A DNA stretch of 64,000 nt from Bimuria novae-zelandiae CBS 107.79. Lineage: Eukaryota > Ascomycota > Dothideomycetes > Pleosporales > Didymosphaeriaceae. The stretch spans positions 238,282 through 302,281 of the forward strand of contig ML976698.1 of assembly GCA_010015655.1 (NCBI GenBank), read 5' to 3'. The notes below the pieces were generated by a model. That model searched no databases, had not been told where the DNA came from, and saw only the letters and a program-made list of their open reading frames with translations. Positions 48,878 through 58,383 of the stretch are shown piece by piece. Made by a program: the position numbers and the translations under genes. Every line of letters starts with the position of its first letter. Position 1 is the stretch's first letter.

Positions 48878-51001
48878 CCGTAGCTTAGCAGCTCTTGCAA
48901 CACGTTAACTCATGTAATACCCTAACGCGATTACTTAGTTTATAATATAAGGCTATAGAGACGCGTATAATTAATATTATTATTAGATTTTCTAGTGTTA
49001 AGTTCTCTAAGTCTTATAGATAAATACTATCTAATTAGATTATCTCTATTTACTTAGTGTTTTAATAATACAGACTTAGCATATTAATAAAACTAATATA
49101 GCTAATATAGCTTTATTAATATTTATAGCCTTATCTTAAGACTGCACAGGCTTAATAGCTTTATTATAAGGCCTAAAGGCCTTTTTAATAGCTAATTAAG
49201 ATATCCTAATCCTTTATTAAAGTTATTTTTAAATCTTACGGACCTATTACTTTAAGTACTACTTTATAGCTTTATTAGCCCTTTACTTTATGCGCGTATC
49301 TCTAGTAGCTAATTAAGTAATACGCTTCTTATAGAGTAGCTTTTTTTAGGTTATTTGCTAGCCTAACGCGCGTTTACTTACTTATTTTTTTTAAAACTAT
49401 ATTTACTACTTTTTAATATCCTTTTAGTGTTAACGATCGCGGGCCCGCTGTACGCTATAAGGTAATTAGAATACTACTTTACTATTATCCTTATCTATCT
49501 AATTAAGAGGCAAAGGCCTGCCTCACTTTACGCGTTTTTTTATATTATTAAGTCCTTTTATAGACCTTTGTTTTTATACTTTAAGAGCTATTTATAAGCA
49601 TTAATATAGTATACTATATAGCTTAGCTTCTTAGCCTTATTGCTTCCCACTTTATTAATAATAGCCTTTAGTAGCCAATTAATCTTTCTTTAATTTAATA
49701 TAGTAAGTACTAAGGTTAAGTTGTTACGTAATTATAGATTAGATATCTTAGGCTAATTAAATCTATTAAGGATAATTATTAAATCTAAGGAGGAGATGCC
49801 TATAGCTTTAAAGGCGTAAAGAATTAATTACTTATTAAATATATTAATTTATGCCTCACAAAATAACTAGAAGAAGTCTCTTTTATCGATTAAGACTAGT
49901 CCCTAGCTATTAGATAAGAAGGCTAATAGCTTATTTAAATATGCTATTAATAGAGACTTCAATATAGAGATATATAGAGTCTTTAAAGTATGCATTAAAT
50001 AGGGGGGAAATATAGCTAGCATAATATTATTACAATTATAGTAGTTAATAAAACTTATAGTAATATAAAATCTATCGCTATTAAGAATTAATAGCTAATA
50101 CGATGACCTTACCTTTAGCTTTATAAGCTAATTAAACACTTACTATAGCTATGCTAGGCTAATTTAATTATTACTCTCGCTAGATCTAAATGCCATAATA
50201 AAAACATAATAGTGTTAGGGATTAAAGTCCTCTATCTAACTTAATTATATATTTATAGAGCCTGCTATATAAATAAGAGCTAGATATAAGGCAGATATAT
50301 CAGCGCATATACAGGCTATAATTAATACCTACTTATAGCTACTATCCCGTATTGCTTCCCTCACAGCCTTGCTCTAATATAGAGGTCTACTAAAGATCCC
50401 CTTTGTGCGAGTGGTGATACTAAGTAGGTAGCCCTTCTTGTCTATATTATACGTATGCCGTGCCTTAATTAAATACTCCTAAATCTTATACTATATAAGG
50501 CTAAAGTAGCGCTTCTATTTAGCTAGGGAATTAGCTTTATAGCGATTTCTATTAATACTAACTATTTATTAGGATATTAAGGATGCAGAGTTACGCTTTA
50601 TAAAGTAATTAATTTATAATACTAAGACCTGCTTTCTAGTAGTAGATAAAGCAAAGCTTTATATTATTTACTATATAAAAAAAGGCCACGTTTAGTAAGG
50701 CATTTAATATAATCTAAAAGCTTTACCACTTATTAGTAACTAAAATTATATTATTATTTAATCTTAACTACACGCGTCTGCGTGACGCGTTAATGCTAGC
50801 GCGTTAACGTAGATACTACAACACTATACTCTTTCGCTATTTCTCTATAAGAGAAAGATTCTCCTGGTTCCTGCGAGTCGATTTCTGTAATTGCGGCCTC
50901 CATTGGATCCATATTGTTGGAGATGCGGCGTGTCAAAGTTAGTGTATTACATGGTGGGGTGTTGCAAGAGTTGACGTATTGCACGAGCTACCAAGCTACG
51001 G
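48878..51001 (-). mobile_element. Fot1/pogo DNA transposon no. 2
   Basis: A 2124-bp element with imperfect terminal inverted repeats. The left end is CCGTAGCTTAGCAGCTCTTG (48878-) and the right end, read in reverse, is CCGTAGCTTGGTAGCTCGTG (-51001). TA lies on each outer side (48876-48877, 51002-51003). The minus-strand transposase starts at 50912 (MDPMEAAITEIDSQEPGESF then YREIAKEY, the N-terminal helix-turn-helix). It is traceable through RIP stops via a mutated first catalytic motif (TYNIDKKGYLLS) to AIFPPYLMHTLKTL and an FFQLF motif near 49870-49900. Only the N-terminus and right end escaped RIP. Confidence 0.85.
50796..50912 (-). pseudogene. N-terminus of Fot1/pogo transposase no. 2
   Basis: 39 codons of unmutated sequence encode the start of a CENP-B/Psq-type helix-turn-helix DNA-binding domain (EPGESFSYREIAKEYSVV, then STLTR). 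The next codon is a RIP-type stop at 50796-50798. Upstream frame to 50984 is inverted-repeat and leader sequence, not protein. Confidence 0.75.
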
Positions 51002-51003
51002 TA

Positions 51004-51620
51004 GCTAATTAGCATGAAAGCGTAATAAATAACTACAATAACTTATTACTTTTTTTTATAATAATAATTTTTTGTAAGCTTCTTTCCTACTTTTTAATTA
51101 ACTTTATTTCTATATCCTATCTAGCTTTCTTAAGCTTACTCTTAAGCTAGTATTTTACTACGTAATTTGCTGCCTTTGCATTATCTAGCGGCTTTTTTTC
51201 TAGGTTTATCTAAGTAGCCTAATATTTTTGTGCTATAGCGCGACTATTAGTGCTTAGTAGTCCTTTATATAAGATACTAAAATTTATAAAGTGTCCTTTT
51301 TAGAAGCTACTTTGATTACGCTTTATAAATATATTATTAACCTTATCTTCTTCGCACGTAAAACCCTATAATAGTTAGTATATAGTATTATAAATAACTA
51401 TACTGATTACTTTAGTAAGCTTGTGCTACTTATTATACTTAAAACCTAAAAGGTTTTTAATCCTATAATGTAGTAGTAATCCTTTTAAGCTATTAAAGTA
51501 GTTACTATACTTGCTTTTAAAAGAAGTATCTATTATTATACGTATGCGGATATAATAAACGTATATAATAATATAAGTAAGCAACTATAAGGTTAGCGTA
51601 GATACGTAGTTATAGGAAAG
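51004..51620 (-). pseudogene. Unassigned minus-strand coding relic, right part
   Basis: Continuation of the relic at 47950-48877 on the far side of Fot1 no. 2. On the minus strand a Lys-rich frame (EKKPLDNAKAANYVVKY, LKSKLKKAR, IKLIKK) reads toward the TA insertion point. There it joins the left part in frame (ANQLVEQLQIKFK once RIP stops are read as Gln). Function unknown. Confidence 0.3.
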
Positions 51621-51639
51621 AGGAAGGTAAGGGACGCTG

Positions 51640-51990
51640 TATCGCTTAGCCTAGCTTAGCGCATGTGGCCCGTGCGCTAGATCTAACTAAAATAAGCTCC
51701 TCCCACTCTTACCCTACCCTCTACATCCTACCTTCTATATAATTATATATGTGATGGCCTAATACAATGGCAGGTCACATAATCCCGTGTCTAATCGCGA
51801 TTGCCTCTCATACCTAGGGCAACTACCCGCGTAGATGGGGTCCAAATGGTTATTCCGTGCCAAACAGCAGCGCATAAAAGCACTGCTGGCCTATATACCT
51901 ATAGTCTCCTCATCTTAGTGTAGCTAAAATAGAGCTAACTTACCTCATCTACTCTCTCGATGAAGGAGCCCAAGCTTGTCCTCACAATAT
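51640..51990. other. Lightly mutated patch upstream of histone H3 relic
   Basis: About 350 bp with normal CpA/TpG content inside a RIP block. It includes a pyrimidine-rich stretch (51690-51735), a segment starting TGTGATGG (51751) and ending CCTCACA (51980-51986) that could be an LTR, and an ATG at 51961. Its position just 5' of the histone H3 relic, in the same direction, would also fit a captured promoter. I cannot decide between the two. Confidence 0.35.
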
Positions 51991-52064
51991 ACCTTAATTA
52001 TAGCTTCTACTATTTAAGCTTTCCCTTTTACTTATATATTTTTAACTTTACTAATAACATAATT

Positions 52065-52530
52065 ATAGTAGCGTGTACTAAAAATATTAATTAATTAAAG
52101 TAAGCTATAACTAGCGGCAAGGCTCTAAGAAAGGCCTAGCTAGTAAGATAGCTTATAAAGTAGCTCCTAAGATACTTGCTATACCTAATAGGAAGAAGCG
52201 CTAATATAGGCCTAATAATATATTATTATAGTTTCTAATAATAGCTATAGTTTAATATTACGTAGCTATCGTCCTCCACGAGATTAAGAAGTACTAGAAG
52301 TCTTATAAGCTACTTATTAGGAAAATTCCCTTCACTTAACTAGTTCGCGAAGTGACTACTAATAAAAAAAGTATTTAGTTTTAAAGTTCTATTTTAAAAG
52401 CGCTTTAAGAGATATATAAAGTAATCTTAGTAAGGTAACTTAAGGGTATAATAAGCTATACCTAATTATATATTGCATACTAACTACTATAAACTATAAC
52501 ATGAACACGATTTATGCTAGGAGAGTAATA
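52065..52530 (+). pseudogene. Histone H3 copy, RIP-degraded, inside transposon block
   Basis: A plus-strand relic follows canonical histone H3 almost end to end. N-terminal remnant ACTK then TSGKALRKA (H3 tail, with Arg lost by RIP). Then LASKIAYKVAPKILAIPN and RKKRQYRP, a likely small intron (~52213-52266), and LHEIKKYQKSYKLLIRKIPF followed by LVREVTTN, then FQSSILKALQE. These parallel the tail, the HEIRKYQKSTELLIRKLPF alpha-N helix and the core helices. Differences from H3 are almost all the result of C-to-T or G-to-A changes, and every internal stop replaces a Gln, Arg or Trp codon. The last ~25 codons are frameshifted. The copy is embedded among transposons, not in a histone gene pair, so it was most likely captured and multiplied by a mobile element before RIP. 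It is non-functional. Confidence 0.8.
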
Positions 52531-52798
52531 ATTTAGGTAAAAGATTTAAAGCTAGTAAAGTAGTATATAAATAAATATAGGCATTTGCTTATCTAAGTAG
52601 GAAGCTTACTTAATTTAATTAAAAAAAAAGTGTAAAACTACTAGGCTTTTTATAAACTATAGCTTAAATATAACTTTAGATATACAAACGCTAGTATAGC
52701 TTAATTTTAATACTTTTAAAACGTTAGCTATACTAACTATCGGTAATAATTCTTATATAAAATTAATAAAAACTAGAAAAATTTAATATAGATACTGG

Positions 52799-52998
52799 TA
52801 ACCTAACCTTAATCTATATATTAGGTTAGGGTTAAGTTAGGATTAGGTTAGGTTCTTATATAATATAACCTAACCCTAACCTTAGGGTTATATAAATATA
52901 ACTTAGCCTATACCTATACTAGTACTAAAAAGTTAGGTTAGAGTTAGGTTAGGATTAGGGTCTTATATAATATAGCCTAACCCTAATCTAATCCTGAT
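52799..52998. repeat. Telomere-like TTAGG(G)/CCTAA inverted repeats
   Basis: Several runs of degenerate TTAGGG-type units (TTAGGTTAGGGTTAAG, AGTTAGGTTAGGATTAGGG) alternate with CCTAACCCTAACC-type units. They form two hairpin-like modules, each with the spacer TCTTATATAATATA between TTAGG and CCTAA arms (around 52830-52890 and 52932-52995). The unit matches the fungal telomere repeat TTAGGG in sequence but the orientation alternates and the array is short. Confidence 0.75.
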
Positions 52999-53320
52999 CC
53001 ATTTACCAGCCTATATAGTAGTATAGCGATTAGGCCGTCCCTCTAGATCCCTTTCACGTCTATAGGTGGTTAGCTACGCTCATTTACGCTAGTTTAGTAC
53101 TAAATAAACTATTTAGGCGTATTTAGCCTCTAAGATATACTTAGTTAAAGCTTTTTATAGCACTTAGTTTTAGAACTTAGAGTTTAGTTTTTTCTTTTTA
53201 GGCATACTATTAGAAGATACCCCTTGCTTTTTATATGTATAATTAATACTTTATTTACGTCAATTAGTAGCCTTATATAGCTAGTTAAGCTATTAAGACG
53301 TCTTCTGCCCTAATATAGCG

Positions 53321-53770
53321 TAGTTACGATCCAGAAGTCGACGGTGGGACGACGGGCCTTATAACGACACTCGGGCCCCACCTCAGGCTTACGTAACGTC
53401 CCAGGCTGTTTCAGACGCCAAGGCCATGGGACACCATGGGACCATGTGACCTTGGTCACGTGACGTCCCAGAATATCCCATGGTATCCCACGACACCAGG
53501 GTATGGGACATCATGGGATTCTATGGGACAAGGAGGGTATATATACAGGACGGATTTCCTTTATACACTCCTTGCAGTTAACTTACATATCTGCTATGCG
53601 AGTACGTTCTCCTATATAGACTAATAGTTATCTTACTTTATTAATAAGATTAGATTATCTAGCCTCGCGCTAAGTATCGCATTAACTTATACTACTAAAT
53701 AATCTGTAAAGCACCACGATACCTTACCGCCCTAATCCGGATCGGAACAAGGTGTGAGAGCCTCATAACA
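53321..53770 (-). repeat. Solo LTR related to element B, lightly mutated
   Basis: The last 200 bp (53570-53770) are the reverse complement of the start of the element-B LTRs and ~90% like 600-815. Unlike those copies the U3-like part (53340-53540) is GC-rich and unmutated. It carries a cluster of ATGGGA (five) and TCCCA (three) motifs in both orientations, followed by a TATATA box-like sequence at 53538. No internal region or target duplication is visible. It is the best preserved LTR of this family in the window. Confidence 0.7.
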
Positions 53771-55045
53771 CTACCACTTACTAGAGAGAATAAACACTAT
53801 TTTTCTAATTATATATTACTTATATAACTATATAGGTCCTAGTACGCTTAAACTGAAAGAAGGAAGGAACCTACTATTATAGTAGCCTTATAAATAACCT
53901 AACAGCCTAGATATACTATTAACGATAATACGTTAATAGATAAATAAGAGTTATAAGCTAGGCTTCTACCTTTAAACTTATACTTTAGGAGCTAAAGGTC
54001 TAATAGTCTATACCTTAAAGCTTACTTTTAATTAGGTAAACACGATGCTAGCTATTTAGGTATTAGTACCTAGCTAAGTAAGGTAGATAGATCTACGTTA
54101 AATAGGAGTAGAAGACCTTTCTTCTTTATCTAATGTCTTATACCTACACGTGGACACCGAACACAGTATAATAATCTAGCCTACCTAGGCCTAGACATCT
54201 CTACTGGTTGCTCTCGTAACACTTTATTAAAATATAAACTTTAAGAAAAAAAGTTCTAGCCTAACTAGTTGTATGAAGGCGTTATAAAATATTATTATTA
54301 ATTAATTGATTAATATAACTATATAATTATAGTTATAAATAGGAATAGAAATATATAAGTTATACATAAAAATCTTTTTAAGAATTTTTATGCCTACTTT
54401 TACTATAAATTTTAGTTCTGTATGTTAACTTCCCTCCCTTAACACTTGAACACGAACCCTATTAAATTAATTATTCTTAATTATTACCTTGCGCACGTGT
54501 TTCTAAAGCCTAGAAGATACGCTCGCAAGCGAGAGTTAGTTTATTACATAAAATGGGGCTAAAGGTAAATTGCTGAAGTAAATTACGAGTGTGCTACAGA
54601 ATTCATGTGCATATCATTAAAGAAGATAGATGCAGCTACAAGACAGTCAAAATTACTACTGGATACCTACGGTAATTAGCACATAGTGGAAAAGAAGCAG
54701 CATGATCATTGATATGTAATATTGTTCTCGCTCGATACACAAACACTAACGAAAAAATGGCCAAAATTTGGAAGTTTTCGGTCAGAAAACCAAAGCCCCC
54801 TTCGTCCCTCCTCCTAATTCTGTGTCGTGCATTTCTCATTATATTTGACTAATTGCAAGGCGCAATTAATTTCTTCATTCCATGCCGCTCGCCTACCGTG
54901 AATACATATTGTTGTAAAGTGTTCCTCGTATCCCGATTGAGTGCGACATTACGGTTCGGAAGGTTGAAAGTTCAACACAATCTTGTAGCCGTCCCAAACA
55001 TGGATCTCGAGCTTCTTGCGTCCGTTGGAGAAAAAAACGTCGGAG
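53771..55045. other. RIP block then GC-balanced flank
   Basis: 53771-54560 is RIP-mutated without recognisable elements. 54560-55045 is largely normal sequence; minus-strand frames at 54636-54839 and 54949-55155 have no motif I recognise, and the second runs into the transposon inverted repeat. Confidence 0.45.
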
Positions 55046-55205
55046 ATATAACGCTTTGCAAAAGACTGTCCCGACCCACTTGGGGCAAGTTTCTGAGTGG
55101 CTGCACGCTCGTTAGGTAATCGCTTCCCCGCTTTCATGTAATACAGGAAAATCAACTTTCTACGAGGTGTACAAAGGCAGTCAGTTGCCGTGTAGTGAAT
55201 GTATC

Positions 55206-56462
55206 ATGCCGAGTACCCGCAAAAGGAAGGCAAAACAGGTGTTTGACGCTGGCCGCAACCCTCCGAGGAAGCGCAGGGCGCCAAAAAAAGCCCCATCGAC
55301 GAGGGCACCCCTGGCCGTCGTACGATTTGCCGGCATAGAGGAGGAAGGACCTATAGAGGAGGAATAACCTCTGCCAGAGGGCGTTGACGACGACGACTTT
55401 TATATATACGTTAATAATTACCCCGAGGACAAAGAATCTTAGTTAGCTTAGAGGTCTACGTCGCTAGAAAAAGAGTATTCGCGTAATAGGGGTATTTAAT
55501 AATAATAAGTACGCTTTAATTTTTAGCGAAGTTAACGCGCTAACGTCGCTGCTAGAGATTAATAATAATAGCTAAATATATAATAAGGGGGTATTTAATA
55601 AATTACTAAAATTATATAAAGTTAAGCTATATATTACTTACTACTAGCGCGCGTTCCTACGCAAGGAGGAAGTTAAGACTAAATTTAATACTAAAATAAG
55701 GATACGTACGTACTTCTATATAGAGCTCTAGTAGTAGGTAGACGATATTATACAAGACCTCTTAGAGTTAACTCCCCCTATTAAAACTGCGGTAAAAAAA
55801 ACTTAACCGCGGTCGTATATATACTATAGATACTTAAGCGATAGAGACTTACGTAGTCTTTTAAACGTGGTAATAGCATTACTTTTATGCAGGTTATCGA
55901 GCGCGCGTATAAGTTAAAGGAGGAGTTTATTACTAAGATAATTTACGTTAATTTTAATTTAACGCTATTAGAGCTAGAAACTAGCTAAAATAATTAAACG
56001 CGTAATAGGGGGGTATTTAGCTCGCAGAGCTCTTAGAGCTCTCTATCGCGACTTACTATAACTTAGCGCTAGTTATATAACTTACTAGAAGTTCTCGCAC
56101 ATACTGCCGTCGGCGAGGGCCTTGTAGTTGCTATACGTAATTAATGGCGACGCCAGGATACCTACTGTGGCAACTATCCGTACGTGTGCTGGGTTAAACG
56201 TACGCCCAGGCAACCTAATTGTTTCGAGAACTATTACCCGGCGAGTAGTACTATAGTGGCGGCATGGGCGCGCGATATAATAAAGGGTAGGTGTACAGTT
56301 AACAAGCCACATAACAATATACGCCTAAGCCTTTCGCTGGCCAGAGAGAGGTCTGCAAAGGAGAAGGCATCGCAGAAATTGGCTAAAAAAGGTGCTAGAT
56401 CTAAGCTTAATATAGATAACTTTATAAAAGTTATCGCCGCTAGCTTTCTCTCTATAAGTTAG
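55206..56462 (+). pseudogene. Accessory ORF relic of the DDE_3 transposon
   Basis: The unmutated start (55206-55367) encodes a very basic N-terminus (STRKRKAKQVF, NPPRKRRAPKKAPSTRAP), then an acidic stretch, ending at TAA where a Gln codon is likely. After a RIP-mutated middle, an unmutated C-terminal part (about 56095-56462) reads HTAVGEGLVVAIRN, then DTYCGNYPYVCWVK, NCFENYYPASSTIVAAWARD and IIKGRCTV, and a Lys/Ala-rich tail. Nuclear-localisation-like basic clusters at both ends and a few Cys suggest a DNA-associated protein. I do not recognise a named family. The frame is on the strand opposite to the transposase, so the element had two convergent genes. Whether both parts form one protein is inferred from the shared direction and spacing. 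Confidence 0.45.
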
Positions 56463-56768
56463 TTAGTATAAAGTTAAATTATTAGCTAGTAGTAATAGGT
56501 TAAGACGCTGTTTACGACCCTAAAAAGCTCTTTAGTATTAGTATAGTAAGACTTAACTTATAGAAATATAGTAAAGCTTACCTATTAAACTTAGTACTTT
56601 TTTAATTAGTAAAAAAACTAAGTACTAGCTAAAGAGCTGCCTAAAGTTAATTAGGTATTTAAAAACGTTATTTAATAGGGGCAAATTAACCTTAATATGC
56701 TAATAAATCTATCTAACGCGGGGATGCCGTACGCTATGTAGAAGTAGTATTTTATATTACTAGTGCTG

Positions 56769-56957
56769 TTACTCCTCCGCCTCCTCAGGATGGCGATTCG
56801 GCGGCGATCTGGGTATAATAGACTCACGGAGAGCGATAAGGAGGGTGCCGCAGACGTATATAGAGAGGATCAGGAGCGTAAACAGCGTGAGGTTGCGTAG
56901 GGAGAGAGACGATTTAGTGTAGAGAGCTGGTAACGTTAGTAGAGAGGTTCTATACAC
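56769..56957. other. Unmutated 190-bp patch inside the DDE_3 transposon
   Basis: GC-balanced island in RIP-mutated surroundings with an open frame on each strand: plus MAIRRRSGYNRLTESDKEGA from 56791, and minus 56769-56957. The plus-strand reading has a more protein-like charged composition. It is not assignable. Confidence 0.3.
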
Positions 56958-57650
56958 TGCGCACGGGTTATTTTCTAATTAAAATTTAACTAAGTCTACG
57001 CGTACGTGCGTCTACCTAGTAATAAAGTTACTTATAAAGGCGCTAAGACCTGCTAAAAATACTATACTTTATTAATAATAATAATGTCTTTCCCTTTATA
57101 ACTCCTTACCTATAATAGCTATCGCAAAATAAATAATAGTAATTAATAGTAATTAATTTAGTAACGTTAGTTACACTTTTTCTAGCTATTAAAGCTAAAA
57201 TTTTAAATAATAGCGGGTAACTTTTAGCGACCTCTGTAATATCGTTATAGATACTAATTCTTTAGTATTACGCCTTATCTAGCACCTATAGCACCTATTT
57301 ATAGAACTTAAAAAATCCTTGCGCGGATTCTGCCTAAGTATAGTATATATTCTATACTACCTCTTTTAAGAAGTAGGTAAAATCCTTATACGTATAAGCG
57401 CGTTTATAGTGCTTTTTATTTAGTTTTTTAACGCCTTAAGGATCTACTTAATTAAGTTAAAATCTAATAAGTATTATAATAAATATTTAAGCAAAACGCC
57501 CGCCTTTATATATAATAAAATAATTTTTTCTAACTTATAAACAGAGGTATTATTAAGGACTATTACTAATTATTTACCTAGCTAAAGATTATAATAAGGG
57601 AGTACTTTATTCGCTAGAAACTCCTCTATTAAATCTGTAGTAACTACTCC

Positions 57651-57863
57651 TTAGTATAGGACATAATTAATATAACTATCTATATTTATGGTAGGGAGCA
57701 AGCTCCACCTCTCCGTGCGTTGCGCTGAGTATTGTACGTCTGCCAGCGTGTTTATAGGTGACCAGGCATACTTTCTATCGCCGGTTCTCTCATTGCAGGT
57801 GCTCTCGTTGAGGCAGACGACCTGCTCTGGTTTATATATTTGTTGGCAGCGTGCACGAAACAC
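57651..57863 (-). pseudogene. DDE_3-type transposase fragment
   Basis: 70 residues on the minus strand: PEQVVCLNESTCNERTGDRK then YAWSP, followed by a TERWSLLPTINIDSYI motif. This is the region around the second catalytic Asp of the mariner-like DDE_3 superfamily, where the usual sequence is LDES; the Asp is Asn here (GAC to AAC), a RIP-type change that would abolish catalysis. Flanking sequence on both sides is too mutated to read further. Confidence 0.75.
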
Positions 57864-58383
57864 CTAACAGAGGCCTTTATAGCGCTCCCTAGCAGCTTTT
57901 AACGCAGCTTTTTAACTCCACCTTATGCTAGCGAGAAATCTTGTAATAGTAGCTACTAACACCTATAAGTTAAAGTCGTCGCATAAGAAGGCCTGTATCT
58001 TATCGAGATATGCCGTAGGTTTGCCCCGTAGGAACTCTAACAGGGTGTCTTTATAGCATTAACGCAGCGATAGTGGCTAACTAATTTTAATATATTATAA
58101 AGAGTATAGCTAACTAAATGCTTCTAGATTAAGTTAGTATTTTTATATAGTTTTAGTATTAACTCTAAGAGATCTATAAATCTTATAGTTTTTTACTCTA
58201 CCTTTATGCACTTAATAATCGCCTATACTATTAACGCTTATAGTTTATAGCCTATAGGCCTCTTAAAATTAATTAATATACTATATAGAACTCTAGTAAT
58301 AAGAAAAGTTAGTATAATTTCCTTAATTACATCGTCTCTCATATAATTTTGTATAAGCGACGATGAAAGTGGGGAAGCGATTA

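Noticed and set aside
47950..51620. Starship captain gene
   Set aside because: Only weak resemblance to DUF3435 C-terminal parts; no tyrosine-recombinase motifs or element ends seen, so not annotated as such.
52799..52998. A true telomere end
   Set aside because: Repeats are degenerate, alternate in orientation and are flanked by kilobases of other sequence on both sides.
53420..53535. CRISPR-like array
   Set aside because: Short motifs in both orientations with irregular spacing in a eukaryotic LTR; not direct repeats with spacers.
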